Part shown: positions 47,631 to 56,688 of the stretch, in pieces
Layout: the number at the start of each line of letters is the position of its first letter
How positions within the stretch are numbered: the first letter of the stretch is position 1
NCBI RefSeq assembly: GCF_017569925.1
Contig: NZ_CP050854.1
Span: forward strand, 4,464,001 to 4,528,000
Direction of reading: 5' to 3'
DNA: 64,000 bases
DNA from: Brenneria izadpanahii
GTDB lineage: Bacteria > Pseudomonadota > Gammaproteobacteria > Enterobacterales > Enterobacteriaceae
Notes under the pieces: model-generated
Told to the model about the DNA's origin: nothing
The model's database searches: none
The model's input: the letters and a program-made list of their open reading frames with translations, nothing else
Position numbers and translations under genes: made by a program

Positions 47631-47906
47631 TTACTTCAGATAAGAGCGGACCACCGAGACAATCGCTTCCAGATCGCCGTCGCGCTCCTGCGATGAATGG
47701 CCCTCATCCATCAAATGTTCACGAATATGCCCTTCCAGCACTTCGACCATCAATCCGTTGACGGCGCCGCGAACGGCCGCGATCTGCTGCAGAATATTCA
47801 GACAGGGCGTTTCGTTTTCCAGCGATTTTTCAATCGCTTCCGTCTGCCCTTTGATTCGTCTGATGCGCGCCAACAGCTTTTTCTTGCCTTTAACGGTATG
47901 CGACAT
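47631..47906 (-). CDS. dmeR: Ni/Co-responsive repressor of the CsoR/RcnR family (DmeR)
   Basis: A 91-aa all-helical repressor. The four Ni/Co ligands of RcnR are all at the same positions: His3 (MSHT), Cys35 (ETPCLN), His60 and His64 (LEGHIREH). FrmR, the formaldehyde sensor of the same family, lacks this full set. I chose the ATG at 47906, which gives the standard family length with GGAG just upstream; the longer frame is not conserved. It presumably represses itself and dmeF through the two operators described here. Confidence 0.88.
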   Translation of the reverse strand: MSHTVKGKKKLLARIRRIKGQTEAIEKSLENETPCLNILQQIAAVRGAVNGLMVEVLEGHIREHLMDEGHSSQERDGDLEAIVSVVRSYLK

Positions 47907-47930
47907 GCTCTCTCCGAAATACCCAACAGA

Positions 47931-47945
47931 TACTGGGGATGAGTA
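47931..47945. promoter_or_regulatory. RcnR/DmeR-type operator in the dmeR promoter
   Basis: TACT-GGGGATG-AGTA on the plus strand, a G4 variant of the RcnR-type site, 25 bp before the dmeR start. It predicts autorepression. Confidence 0.6.
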
Positions 47946-48087
47946 TAGCCCATCCGCCGGTCTGCGGGCATCTCCGGCGATAACGGACAATCTCGGCAAA
48001 GATGGCGCGACAAGGCAAGCAGGTAAATTTCACTCCGAACATGATGTGCCGTAAAATGGAACGATCGTTAACGAAGGCACCGACACC

Positions 48088-48390
48088 ATGAACGCAGCTC
48101 CCACTACGTCCTGCTGGCATCTGTATATCCTGCGCACGGCCAGCGGCATGCTATATACCGGGATTACCACGGATGTGGCTCGCCGTTTGGCGCAACATCA
48201 GTCAGGGAAAGGAGCGAAAGCGCTGCGGGGAAAAGGCGAATTGGCGCTGGTGTTCCAGTGCCGGGCGGGCAGCCTCTCAAGCGCATTAAAGCTGGAGTAT
48301 CGCATTAAGCAATTGAGTAAAAACCAAAAAGAAAGGCTGGTGCAAGACCAGCCCACGTCATTATTAGATACGCTTGTCAGAGCCGATTAA
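48088..48390 (+). CDS. yhbQ: GIY-YIG nuclease-superfamily protein YhbQ
   Basis: A 100-aa single-domain GIY-YIG protein. The motif appears as [30 protein letters not shown], with a downstream conserved Arg/Glu region ([16 protein letters not shown]). E. coli YhbQ has been reported to have DNase activity. Its 3' end overlaps convergent yhbS by 14 bp. Confidence 0.93.
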   Translation: MNAAPTTSCWHLYILRTASGMLYTGITTDVARRLAQHQSGKGAKALRGKGELALVFQCRAGSLSSALKLEYRIKQLSKNQKERLVQDQPTSLLDTLVRAD

Positions 48391-48880
48391 AAGGCTCTGC
48401 ATATTCGACCAGACCGCTCGCTCCTTCGAAATGATTATCCGCCAGCGGATAAACCTGGAAGTCGGCGGCGCTTTGCGGCCAACGGCAACACAGCTGATAT
48501 TCAGACGCGGGCACAAAACCGAAGCGGGAATAGTAGGCGGGTTCGCCCAATACCACGACGGCGGTGTAGCCGAACTCATTCAGCGCGTCCAGACCTTCAT
48601 ATACCAGCCGCTGGCCGATGCCTTGCCGGCGCAGGCTTTCCTCCACTGCTAGCGGAGCCAACCCCACCCATTGGCGGTCTTCCCCGCCAAGCAGCACCGG
48701 GCTGAAAGCGGCATATCCCACAACGCCGCCTTCATCATCCGTGGCGACGATCCCCAACGTCAGTTGCCCGTCCTCGCGCAGTTGATGCACCAGGTCGGCT
48801 TCGGCGTCCGTCGGAAATGTCCGGCGCAACAGGCTATCAATCCCGGCGGCATCAACCGGGATTTCAACACGAACTAACAT
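48377..48880 (-). CDS. yhbS: GNAT family N-acetyltransferase YhbS
   Basis: A 167-aa acetyltransferase. The acetyl-CoA loop is [21 protein letters not shown], followed by [18 protein letters not shown], typical of YhbS. The substrate in the cell is not settled. It overlaps ubiT by 7 bp (shared transcript) and yhbQ at its 3' end, as in E. coli. Confidence 0.92.
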   Translation of the reverse strand: MLVRVEIPVDAAGIDSLLRRTFPTDAEADLVHQLREDGQLTLGIVATDDEGGVVGYAAFSPVLLGGEDRQWVGLAPLAVEESLRRQGIGQRLVYEGLDALNEFGYTAVVVLGEPAYYSRFGFVPASEYQLCCRWPQSAADFQVYPLADNHFEGASGLVEYAEPFNRL

Positions 48881-49401
48881 GATGCGGGTGCGTGATCGTC
48901 GGTCGATTGAACCACGCCCTCTTGCAGCCCCGTTTCGATAAAATCAGCCAATTGCAGCAGACCGATACGTAACGGCGCCGGCATGGCCTCCAGTTCAATC
49001 GCATCCATCAGGTTTTTTACGTATAACCCAAGCTCCGTATCGCCTTCGATCCGCAAGCGGCGCTGGAAAAATAACGTATCGGGATCTTCTTTACGCGCCG
49101 CGATCAAAATAAGATCGTTGGCATCGGCGCTGAAGCTGACGTCCGCGTCCTCTTGGCCGCTCACCGCCAGCCGGTTATCACGCAGCGTCATAAACCACTG
49201 CAATCCAACATCCCGCACTTCAATCTTTAACCAACGCCCTTCCAAAAACTCCAACTCCCCCTCTTCCAGGGCCTGACGAAACTGCCAGCTCAGCAGGTAT
49301 TCCAGCACCTGGCGCTGTAAAGCAAAAGGAGTGAACTTTAACGGCTTACCCAATAAGCCCGGCCCTTGACGCACAATCTGCGCCCGTAGTTTTCCCAACA
49401 C
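48874..49401 (-). CDS. ubiT: SCP2-domain ubiquinone accessory factor UbiT (YhbT)
   Basis: A 175-aa SCP2-type lipid-binding protein needed with UbiU and UbiV for O2-independent ubiquinone synthesis. The blocks LEFLEGRWLKIEVRD, ADVSFSADANDLILIAARKEDPDTLFFQRRL and GDTELGLYVKNLMDAIELE match E. coli UbiT almost exactly. The start is a GTG at 49401 preceded by GAGGAG. It is divergent from ubiUV. Confidence 0.95.
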   Translation of the reverse strand: MLGKLRAQIVRQGPGLLGKPLKFTPFALQRQVLEYLLSWQFRQALEEGELEFLEGRWLKIEVRDVGLQWFMTLRDNRLAVSGQEDADVSFSADANDLILIAARKEDPDTLFFQRRLRIEGDTELGLYVKNLMDAIELEAMPAPLRIGLLQLADFIETGLQEGVVQSTDDHAPASC

Positions 49402-49673
49402 TGGCGTACTCCTCTAAAAAACGGTCTGATGGTTCAGACAATCTACAGGTATTGTGCCACATCACACAAAAGCAACAGAGGTCTATGTCAATAAATTATC
49501 CTGTTCTGCCGGTACTCAATGGATTTCCGGTGGCGCCCGCCGACAACGTGAAAATCACGGCGATAAATCATCATATGCATGCCCTCTCTCTTTTCATCAC
49601 ACCGTTAACTGTTTTAAATCAAACCACTGCCATATCGGGTTAATTAAAATTATCTATCGTTAAAAACATTCAT

Positions 49674-49687
49674 TGACTGATAACAAA
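49674..49687 (+). promoter_or_regulatory. FNR-like site upstream of ubiU
   Basis: TTGAC-TGAT-AACAA differs from the FNR consensus TTGAT-N4-ATCAA at two positions. It lies about 80 bp before ubiU in the 363-bp divergent ubiT/ubiU gap. ubiUV is FNR-controlled in E. coli, so anaerobic induction is expected. I see no other distinct feature in this gap. Confidence 0.5.
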
Positions 49688-49764
49688 TCTCATTAGTCCA
49701 CCAACATCATTGATCGTAGCGGATGGCTGGTCTCATCCTGATTTTGATTAATGAAGGAAATAGT

Positions 49765-50760
49765 ATGGAATTGCTTTGCCCCGCCGGTAATCTTCCGGCA
49801 TTGAAAGCGGCTATCGATAATGGCGCCGACGCGGTCTATATCGGCCTGAAAGACGACACCAACGCACGCCACTTCGCCGGACTAAACTTCACCGATAAAA
49901 AACTGCAGGAAGCGCGTGATTATGTGCACCGCCACCGCCGCAAACTTCACATCGCCATTAATACGTTCGCCCATCCCGACGGCTATCAACGCTGGGAGCG
50001 CGCCGTCGATATGGCGGCGCAAATCGGCGCCGATGTACTGATCCTGGCCGACCTGGCCATGCTGGAATATGCCGCGGAACGCTACCCGAACATCGAGCGC
50101 CACGTCTCGGTGCAGGCTTCCGCCACCAATACCGAGGCGATTAACTTTTACCAACGCCATTTCGACGTTTCCCGCATCGTTCTGCCCCGGGTGCTTTCCA
50201 TCCATCAGGTAAAACAGCTGGCCCGCGCCAGTTCGGTTCCGCTGGAGGTGTTCGCTTTCGGCAGCCTGTGCATCATGGCGGAAGGCCGCTGTTACCTCTC
50301 CTCCTATCTGACCGGCGAATCGCCGAATACCGTGGGCGCATGCTCGCCGGCGCGTTTCGTCCGCTGGCAGCAAACGGAACAGGGTATGGAGTCCCGCCTG
50401 AACAACGTGCTGATCGACCGCTATCAGGATCATGAAAATGCCGGTTATCCCACGTTGTGCAAAGGCCGCTATCTGGTCGGCGGGCAACGCTATCATGCGC
50501 TCGAAGAGCCCACCAGTCTTAATACATTGGAATTACTGCCGGAACTGCTGGCGACGAATATCGCCTCGGTGAAGATCGAAGGACGCCAGCGCAGCCCCGC
50601 CTATGTCAGCCAGATCACCCGCGTCTGGCGCGAAGCCATCGACCGGTGCAAGGCCAATCCGTCCGCATTCAGCCCGACGCAGGAGTGGATGGATACGCTT
50701 GGCGCCGTGGCGGAAGGTACGCAAACCACGCTGGGCGCCTATCATCGTAAATGGCAGTAG
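49765..50760 (+). CDS. ubiU: O2-independent ubiquinone hydroxylase subunit UbiU (YhbU)
   Basis: A 331-aa U32-family protein (E. coli length) that forms a heterodimer with UbiV, carries a 4Fe-4S cluster and hydroxylates ubiquinone precursors without oxygen. Cys ligands are visible in GSLCIMAEGRCYLSS, VGACSPARF and TLCKGRY. I chose the ATG at 49765 with AAGGA 6 nt upstream rather than the longer frame from 49723. It is followed by ubiV after 11 bp. Confidence 0.97.
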   Translation: MELLCPAGNLPALKAAIDNGADAVYIGLKDDTNARHFAGLNFTDKKLQEARDYVHRHRRKLHIAINTFAHPDGYQRWERAVDMAAQIGADVLILADLAMLEYAAERYPNIERHVSVQASATNTEAINFYQRHFDVSRIVLPRVLSIHQVKQLARASSVPLEVFAFGSLCIMAEGRCYLSSYLTGESPNTVGACSPARFVRWQQTEQGMESRLNNVLIDRYQDHENAGYPTLCKGRYLVGGQRYHALEEPTSLNTLELLPELLATNIASVKIEGRQRSPAYVSQITRVWREAIDRCKANPSAFSPTQEWMDTLGAVAEGTQTTLGAYHRKWQ

Positions 50761-50771
50761 CAGGAGACAAT

Positions 50772-51650
50772 ATGAAATACGCATTGGGCGCCATTCTCTA
50801 CTACTGGCCCAGAGACGCTATTGAAACATTCTACCAAGCTGCGATGAACAGCAGCGCGGATATTATTTATCTTGGCGAAACGGTATGCAGCAAACGCCGT
50901 TCCATGAAAGTCGCCGACTGGCTTGACGTCGCCCGGCAGGTCGCCGGCCACGGCAAACAGGTGGTCATCTCCACGCTGGCGCTGCTTCAGGCGCCTTCGG
51001 AGTTGAATGAGCTGAAACGCTACGTCGAAAACGGCGACTTCCTGCTGGAAGCCAACGATCTCGGCGCCGTCAATATGGCCGCCGATCGTCATTTGCCGTT
51101 CGTCGCCGGACATGCCCTCAACTGTTATAACGCCCATACCCTGCGTTTACTGCGCAAACAGGGCATGGTGCGCTGGTGTATGCCGGTGGAACTGTCCCGG
51201 GATTGGCTGCAAAACCTGCTTAACCAGTGCGACGAGTTGGGGTTCCGCAACCAGTTTGAGGTTGAAGTGCTGAGCTACGGCCATTTGCCGCTGGCTTATT
51301 CCGCTCGCTGTTTTACCGCGCGTTCGGAAAACCGCGCCAAGGACGAATGCGAGACTTGCTGCATCAACTATCCGCAGGGGCGCAAAGTCCTATCGCAGGA
51401 AAATCAGCAGGTATTCGTCCTCAACGGCATCCAGACCCAGAGCGGCTATTGCTATAACCTGGGCAACGAGCTTGCCAATATGGCCGGTTTGGTGGATATC
51501 GTCCGCCTGTCGCCGCTGGGAATGGAAACGCTGGCGATGATCGATGCTTTCCGCGCCAATGAAAACGGCGCCGCGCCGCTGACGCTGGAGAAAAAAGCCG
51601 ACTGCAACGGCTACTGGAGACGGGTGGCGGGCCTGGAGCTGGTGCAGTAG
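50772..51650 (+). CDS. ubiV: O2-independent ubiquinone hydroxylase subunit UbiV (YhbV)
   Basis: A 292-aa U32-family partner of UbiU. The cluster cysteines are in GETVCSKRRS, SARCFTARSE and KDECETCCINYP. The N-terminus MKYALGAILYYWPR is typical. It is co-transcribed with ubiU. Confidence 0.97.
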   Translation: MKYALGAILYYWPRDAIETFYQAAMNSSADIIYLGETVCSKRRSMKVADWLDVARQVAGHGKQVVISTLALLQAPSELNELKRYVENGDFLLEANDLGAVNMAADRHLPFVAGHALNCYNAHTLRLLRKQGMVRWCMPVELSRDWLQNLLNQCDELGFRNQFEVEVLSYGHLPLAYSARCFTARSENRAKDECETCCINYPQGRKVLSQENQQVFVLNGIQTQSGYCYNLGNELANMAGLVDIVRLSPLGMETLAMIDAFRANENGAAPLTLEKKADCNGYWRRVAGLELVQ

Positions 51651-51754
51651 CGCACAGCAACCCAAAGATGCCGCCGGTTCCTGATGCCGATCGCCTAAGG
51701 CGGAGCGAGCGCGGCAAACGGCATGACCGCCAGGGTCAGCGAGATCAACGTACG

Positions 51755-52903
51755 TTAACCCTGGTGTGTTGAGCGGCGGCGCAACAAACGGCGCAGTTGA
51801 CCGGTGTTATGCAACAACCCCACCCCAATGCCCAGCAGGGTATAAACGACGCCCAGCACCAGCAGCATGACCACATCGCGCCCCACTTCACTCAGCGGCA
51901 GATTCATCTGGTTCACGCCGGCAATAGCCTTGGTCGCCCAGGTTGAAGGCAGCATCGAGGAGATCGCCCGTACCCAGCCCGGCATCGACTGTACCGGCCA
52001 TATCGTGCCGGAAAGATAAAAAACCGGCATGGTAATAAACGACAGCGTCAGGTAAATCATTTCCACGCGACGCAGGCACTCGGTCACCAGTTTTCCCAGC
52101 CCCAGCACCGCCAGCAAAAAGGGAAACGTCAGCAGCAGAATTTCCGGGATATTGGCCGTCTGCCGATAACCCAGCACCCAGGGCCACAAGACAAACAGCA
52201 CAATCGACAAAAAGAGCCAGATCGGCAGCAGGGCCGACAGGCCGCCCAGATAAACCGGGATGGTCGGTTTGCCCTGCGGAGAACTCTTCAGCGCGATGCT
52301 GACCCGAACGCAGGCGATCAACAGCGAATGCTGTAACAACATCACCAGCAAACCGGGGAAAATGATCGCCGCAAAGCTGACGCCGGGATTAAACAATCCC
52401 ACGGTTTGCCCGACCACCGGCGTCAGAATCACCTGCGCCTGCACATCGGTAAAACCGCTGCGCAACAGCAGATCGCGATTATAATCGGCTAATAGCTGCT
52501 GCCAGGCCGCCATCACGTCCTGCTGAATCTGCCCGTTCGCCAGACGGTTTGTCGCATCGCCATAGGCGGGGATGGTAATCGTCTCGCCGGAGAGGATCTT
52601 TTTTTCCAAATCCAGCGGCAAGATGATCACGGCAAACAATTTACGCAGCACAAGATCGCGCTGCGCCTCCGGTAAATTATCGTATGTTTTGACGGCGATT
52701 TTCGGTGTGGCGTCCAGATCGCGCATTAGCTGACGGCTGGCGTTGCTGTGATCCTGGTCGATCACCGCCACCGGCAAATCCCACACCGAGTGATTGGCGT
52801 ACACCAGACTCATCACGCAGAGCGAGGCCAGCAGCATCAGCCACATAGGACGCTCCAGCATGCTGATCAGCACCCGGCTGAATGTCTGCCAGTAACTTTT
52901 CAC
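51755..52903 (-). CDS. ABC-2 type permease subunit (YhhJ/YbhR-like), second of pair
   Basis: A 382-aa membrane protein with an N-terminal TM (about residues 20-38), a large periplasmic segment, then five TM segments in the C-terminal half: the ABC2_membrane_3 layout of drug and lipid exporters. It starts at a GTG overlapping the previous stop by 4 nt (GTGA), with GGAG upstream. It is third in an operon HlyD, permease, permease. No ATPase gene is present in the operon. Confidence 0.82.
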   Translation of the reverse strand: MKSYWQTFSRVLISMLERPMWLMLLASLCVMSLVYANHSVWDLPVAVIDQDHSNASRQLMRDLDATPKIAVKTYDNLPEAQRDLVLRKLFAVIILPLDLEKKILSGETITIPAYGDATNRLANGQIQQDVMAAWQQLLADYNRDLLLRSGFTDVQAQVILTPVVGQTVGLFNPGVSFAAIIFPGLLVMLLQHSLLIACVRVSIALKSSPQGKPTIPVYLGGLSALLPIWLFLSIVLFVLWPWVLGYRQTANIPEILLLTFPFLLAVLGLGKLVTECLRRVEMIYLTLSFITMPVFYLSGTIWPVQSMPGWVRAISSMLPSTWATKAIAGVNQMNLPLSEVGRDVVMLLVLGVVYTLLGIGVGLLHNTGQLRRLLRRRSTHQG

Positions 52904-54054
52904 GGCTTATTCTCCGGCTGGCTTAAACGCTGATAAAGCCGGTTGCGCACCAGCAGGCCGGTCACCAGCGGATAAGCCAGCAACAGCGCGCAAACGCTGA
53001 GCACCGAAGAGAGCGAAACCTGACGCAGGAAGATATCGAACATCGCGTACAGCGCGTGCGTTAACGGCTCGATTTGCGCAATAATCTGCGCCGGCAACGG
53101 CATGGAGAGCTCCGGCACCGACAGACCGGAAAACGTCAGCGCGATACTGACGATAATCCCCATCATGGTGTAGGCCGTCAGCGCCGTGCGGGTAAAGGTA
53201 AACAGCAGAACGCCGATGCTCTGCGCCGCCATGACGTAAAAGAACCCCACCAGCAGCATATACAGCGGATTGCCGCTCACGTGCGCGTCGGACGCCCACA
53301 CCAGAATAGCGATCTCGACAATCAGCAGCGCGGTATAATACAGCGTATAAGGCGCCAGTTTGCCAAGCATCGCCAGCACAAAGGGCCGGCGGTTGACAAT
53401 ATCTTTGCTGCGCTCCAGGACATAAATCATGCAGGTGACGGCGAAAAGCTGTAGCAAGTGGATGGTGGCGGCAAACTGCTGATAATAGACATAGCTGCCG
53501 CTGGCGTTGAACAAACTGCCGTACGCCAGGGTGACGTTAGCCAGCGCCGGCAGCGTGTGTCCGGACTCGGCGGCGATAACGCTGCGATACTGACTGTTGA
53601 CTTCCGTTATCAGCGTGCTGAAATCCTGGGTGGAATAAAAGCCGGCGCCATAAAACAGAGCATTGTAATAAAACAGGACGCTGGGCTGACGACCGGCCAA
53701 CACATCGGCCTCAAAGTTCAGCGGGATATAGAGCAGACCATAGTCCTGGGCGCTGCGTAAGCGCTGCATCGACTCGGCCAGCCCCCCCGCCCACGGCTCA
53801 ATACGGGCATGGGATCCGGCGTCCAGCTTGCGGATCAGATCGCGCGACAGCGGGCTGTGATCGTTATCGTTCGCCGACACCGGCAGATCCTGCATCGTAC
53901 CGACGGAAAAAATGCTGCCCAGCAAAATAAACAGCAGCAGGGGAAAACCCCAGCCAAGCCAATGCACCACCGGGCTGCGCAGCGCCGTGTTAACCTCCTG
54001 GCGAAATGACGCCGTGAAACTACGCCAGGCGGCGTTTACTCTTTCCACTGCCAT
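52900..54054 (-). CDS. ABC-2 type permease subunit (YhhJ/YbhR-like), first of pair
   Basis: A 384-aa homologue of the next permease with the same layout: TM at about residues 31-48, a periplasmic domain to about 175, then five to six TM segments. Two similar permeases suggest a heterodimeric pore. Its start lies inside the last codons of the HlyD gene (19-bp overlap). Confidence 0.82.
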   Translation of the reverse strand: MAVERVNAAWRSFTASFRQEVNTALRSPVVHWLGWGFPLLLFILLGSIFSVGTMQDLPVSANDNDHSPLSRDLIRKLDAGSHARIEPWAGGLAESMQRLRSAQDYGLLYIPLNFEADVLAGRQPSVLFYYNALFYGAGFYSTQDFSTLITEVNSQYRSVIAAESGHTLPALANVTLAYGSLFNASGSYVYYQQFAATIHLLQLFAVTCMIYVLERSKDIVNRRPFVLAMLGKLAPYTLYYTALLIVEIAILVWASDAHVSGNPLYMLLVGFFYVMAAQSIGVLLFTFTRTALTAYTMMGIIVSIALTFSGLSVPELSMPLPAQIIAQIEPLTHALYAMFDIFLRQVSLSSVLSVCALLLAYPLVTGLLVRNRLYQRLSQPENKP

Positions 54055-55007
54055 AGCGCGCTCATTCCCGGCCTCAATCCTTCCTGCGGCTGCGTCGGAT
54101 ACAGCCGGACTTCGAAGGTTTTCAGATCGAAGTCGCCGGTTGCCCGCGTGGCGCGTTTGGTGGCGTAATCGCCCAGCGGGGCGATATAGCGCACCTCGGC
54201 ATCAATCATACGGTTATTCAGCGCCGGTACGCGCAGCGCGATCCGATCCCCCTTGCGCACCCCGGCCAGAATATCCTCCCGCAGGTTGAAGACGAACCAG
54301 GCCTGCGGAACGCGCACCAGCGTGATAAGCGGACTGGAAGCGCTGAGCAGCACCCCCACCTCGGCCGGAATAGGACCGACCTCGCCGTCGACCGGCGCTC
54401 TAACCTGAAGTTCGTCCGCCTGGGCTTTAATTTCCAGCAGTTGCTGTTCGGCCTGACGCAGCGCGGCGGCATAATTTTCCCTTTGTTCCGGCCTATCGCC
54501 GTGCAATCCCGCGTCCAGATTGGCCTGCGCCGCCTTAACCTGCTGCAAAGCGCTATCGCGGGCCTCACGCGCGCTATCCAGCGCCGAAGCCGAAACAAAT
54601 CCCTTAGCCGCAATACCCGCCTGACGATTATATTCGTGCAGGGCGTTCTGATACGCCGCCTGCGCCTGGGCCAGCGTGGCGCGCAGATTGCGAATACTCT
54701 CTTCCCGCGTACCGTGCTCAGACTGCTCCAACAGCGATTTCGCCTGGTCCCGCGCGGCTTCCGCCGCACGCAACTGCGCCACTAATTCAGCGTTTTCCAG
54801 CGTAATCAGCAGTTGTCCTGCCTTAACATCGTCCCCGCGTTGCACATGGCGTTCAATTACCCGTCCCGATGCCTTAGAAGCGACAATGACTTCCTGGGCA
54901 TCGACCTCGCCCTGCAGCAAAATATCCTTATTATTCGCCCTAAACAGAACCGCCAGGGCAATAACCACCACCACCAGCAGTAACGTAAACCGCGTCTTTT
55001 TATTCAT
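54036..55007 (-). CDS. HlyD/membrane-fusion family protein
   Basis: A 323-aa periplasmic adaptor with an N-terminal TM anchor (about residues 7-23), a split biotinyl-lipoyl domain (VIVASKASGRVIERHVQRGDDVKAGQLLITL ... LQVRAPVDGEVGPIPAEVGVLL), a coiled-coil hairpin of about 110 residues between the halves, and a beta-barrel region. It resembles YhiI and YbhG. It is the first gene of the exporter operon, with GGAG 8 nt before the ATG. The outer-membrane partner would be TolC. The substrate is unknown. Confidence 0.87.
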   Translation of the reverse strand: MNKKTRFTLLLVVVVIALAVLFRANNKDILLQGEVDAQEVIVASKASGRVIERHVQRGDDVKAGQLLITLENAELVAQLRAAEAARDQAKSLLEQSEHGTREESIRNLRATLAQAQAAYQNALHEYNRQAGIAAKGFVSASALDSAREARDSALQQVKAAQANLDAGLHGDRPEQRENYAAALRQAEQQLLEIKAQADELQVRAPVDGEVGPIPAEVGVLLSASSPLITLVRVPQAWFVFNLREDILAGVRKGDRIALRVPALNNRMIDAEVRYIAPLGDYATKRATRATGDFDLKTFEVRLYPTQPQEGLRPGMSALWQWKE

Positions 55008-55338
55008 TTATTGTGCTCCGGACTTTCCTTGCGCTGGCCTCATGCCGCGCTGCGCGACGCGCTTCGCTACCTTATACATAAACAATTTACCAACAATAAA
55101 AACAAAGTTGTTACATTGTAGCGCGTTAGCGTCATTATGTTTAAGCATAAAGAAGCATAGCACGCCATTTTCAGCGCTCTGCTCACGGTCATCCGAACCG
55201 GTTTAGATTTGCATACGGCCAGCGGCGGCATCAAAGAATGGGGGCGATGGAATGAAGTTAGCGCATCGACGGGATATAAAATTTCACTAAATAGCGTAAT
55301 ACTCAGCGTATCCGAAACTGATAAAGCGAGCACCGACT
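55008..55338. other. intergenic region HlyD gene / yhbW
   Basis: 331 bp between divergent genes, AT-rich near 55070-55140 and 55275-55310, where promoters are likely. No gene, hairpin or repeat could be supported. Confidence 0.3.
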
Positions 55339-56355
55339 ATGTCTGCAACTTCTCAGTCCGTCCCTTTTTCCATTCTGGATTTGGCGCCGATCCCGGTCGG
55401 CCTTAATGCACGGGATGCTTTCAACCACTCGCTGGATCTGGCGCGGCACGCGGAAAAATGGGGCTACCACCGCTATTGGCTGGCCGAACACCACAATATG
55501 ACCGGGATCGCCAGCGCGGCCACCTCGGTACTGATTGGCTATCTTGCCGCCGGCACGCAGCGTATCCGCCTCGGCTCCGGCGGCGTGATGCTGCCCAACC
55601 ATGCTCCATTGGTTATTGCCGAACAGTTCGGTACGCTGGAGTCCCTCTATCCGGGCCGCATCGATCTTGGTCTGGGCCGCGCGCCGGGCACCGATCAGCG
55701 CACCATGATGGCCCTGCGGCGTCATCTTAATGCCGATATTGATGATTTCCCGCGGGACGTACAGGAACTACGGCGTTACTTTGCCGATGTTCAGCCCGGC
55801 CAGGCGGTTCAGGCCGTGCCCGGTCAAGGCTTGCAGGTTCCCATCTGGCTGCTGGGCTCCAGTTTATACAGCGCGCAGCTGGCCGCCGCATTGGGATTGC
55901 CGTTTGCGTTCGCCGCCCATTTTGCTCCCGATATGCTGCTGCAAGCGCTCAAGGTTTACCGTGAAACGTTTAAGCCTTCGGCCGCGTATTCCAAACCTTA
56001 TGCGATGGTTTGCGTCAACGTCGTTGCCGCTGACAGCGATCGCGATGCCCGTTTCCTGTTTACCTCAATGCAGCAGCAATTTATCAACCTGCGCCGCGGC
56101 GCTCCCGGCCCGCTGCCGGCGCCGGTGGAAGATATGGAATCCATCTGGTCGCCGGCAGAGCAGTTTGGCGTTGAGCAAACGTTACGCTTATCGATCGTCG
56201 GCGATCGGACGAAAGTCAGACACGGCTTGCAGAGTTTGTTGCGTGAAACCCAGGTGGATGAAGTGATGATCAACGGACAGATTTTTGACCATCAGGCCCG
56301 GCTGCGATCGTTTGAGATCGCGATGGACGTGCGGCAATCGCTCCAGGAAGAATAA
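55339..56355 (+). CDS. yhbW: luciferase-like monooxygenase YhbW
   Basis: A 338-aa flavin-dependent monooxygenase-fold protein of the bacterial luciferase family. Typical blocks are [65 protein letters not shown] and a C-terminal [11 protein letters not shown]. The substrate is unknown. In E. coli it also follows ubiUV. Immediately after its stop begins a repeat that is also found at the eptC side of the sugar island. Confidence 0.93.
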   Translation: MSATSQSVPFSILDLAPIPVGLNARDAFNHSLDLARHAEKWGYHRYWLAEHHNMTGIASAATSVLIGYLAAGTQRIRLGSGGVMLPNHAPLVIAEQFGTLESLYPGRIDLGLGRAPGTDQRTMMALRRHLNADIDDFPRDVQELRRYFADVQPGQAVQAVPGQGLQVPIWLLGSSLYSAQLAAALGLPFAFAAHFAPDMLLQALKVYRETFKPSAAYSKPYAMVCVNVVAADSDRDARFLFTSMQQQFINLRRGAPGPLPAPVEDMESIWSPAEQFGVEQTLRLSIVGDRTKVRHGLQSLLRETQVDEVMINGQIFDHQARLRSFEIAMDVRQSLQEE

Positions 56356-56420
56356 AGAGACAGGGGTGCAATTGCATCCCTGATGCTCGTCGAGATTATT
56401 TCGCGCCTCCCGTCGCTGCG
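56351..56420. repeat. direct repeat flanking the sugar island, left copy
   Basis: About 70 bp with roughly 80% identity to 62269-62338. It includes the hairpin GGGGTGC-AATT-GCATCCC (56363-56380, a probable yhbW terminator) and the shared block GTCGAGATTATTTCGCGCC. Confidence 0.75.
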
Positions 56421-56428
56421 GGAGGCGG
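56396..56428 (-). pseudogene. remnant of the eptC 3' end
   Basis: On the minus strand this encodes LPPPAATGGAK and a stop, matching the C-terminus of the EptC encoded at 62313 (DLPATAEGAK and stop). Only about ten codons remain, at the left border of the sugar island. Confidence 0.6.
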
Positions 56429-56439
56429 CAAGCGAGTGA

Positions 56440-56670
56440 CAAATTCGTCGGGAGCGAATTTGACCAGCCAACGGCTGCCCTTCGGTGAGAGACAGGATGT
56501 CTCTCATTAATCCCCAGGAGCTTAGATAACTAAGTGACTGGGGTGGCAAATCTGCCTAAAGCAGATTTGAACGCCGCTTGCAGCGGTCCCAACGGGGCGA
56601 GGCCCAGGGAAGGGCCGAGTAATTAGGCAGCCAACGCACCTGCAATTTGAAAGATGAAGGGTATAAAAAT
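56440..56670. repeat. multi-hairpin dispersed repeat element
   Basis: At least six consecutive stem-loops in about 180 bp: 56440-56462 (CAAATTCG/CGAATTTG), 56487-56505 (GAGAGACA/TGTCTCTC), 56512-56543 (CCCCAG/CTGGGG), 56547-56569 (CAAATCTGC/GCAGATTTG), 56574-56586 (CCGCT/AGCGG) and 56601-56616 (GGCCC/GGGCC). The right end (56628-56670) matches 3802-3843. There is no coding capacity. It has the look of a Pectobacteriaceae-type extragenic repeat. Confidence 0.7.
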
Positions 56671-56688
56671 CGGGTTCTGAATTTATAA

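Noticed and set aside
56426..56688. Small RNA or riboswitch before the LacI gene
   Set aside because: The hairpins are densely structured but part of the region recurs at 3802-3843, and no promoter or aptamer family is recognised; a dispersed repeat explains it better.
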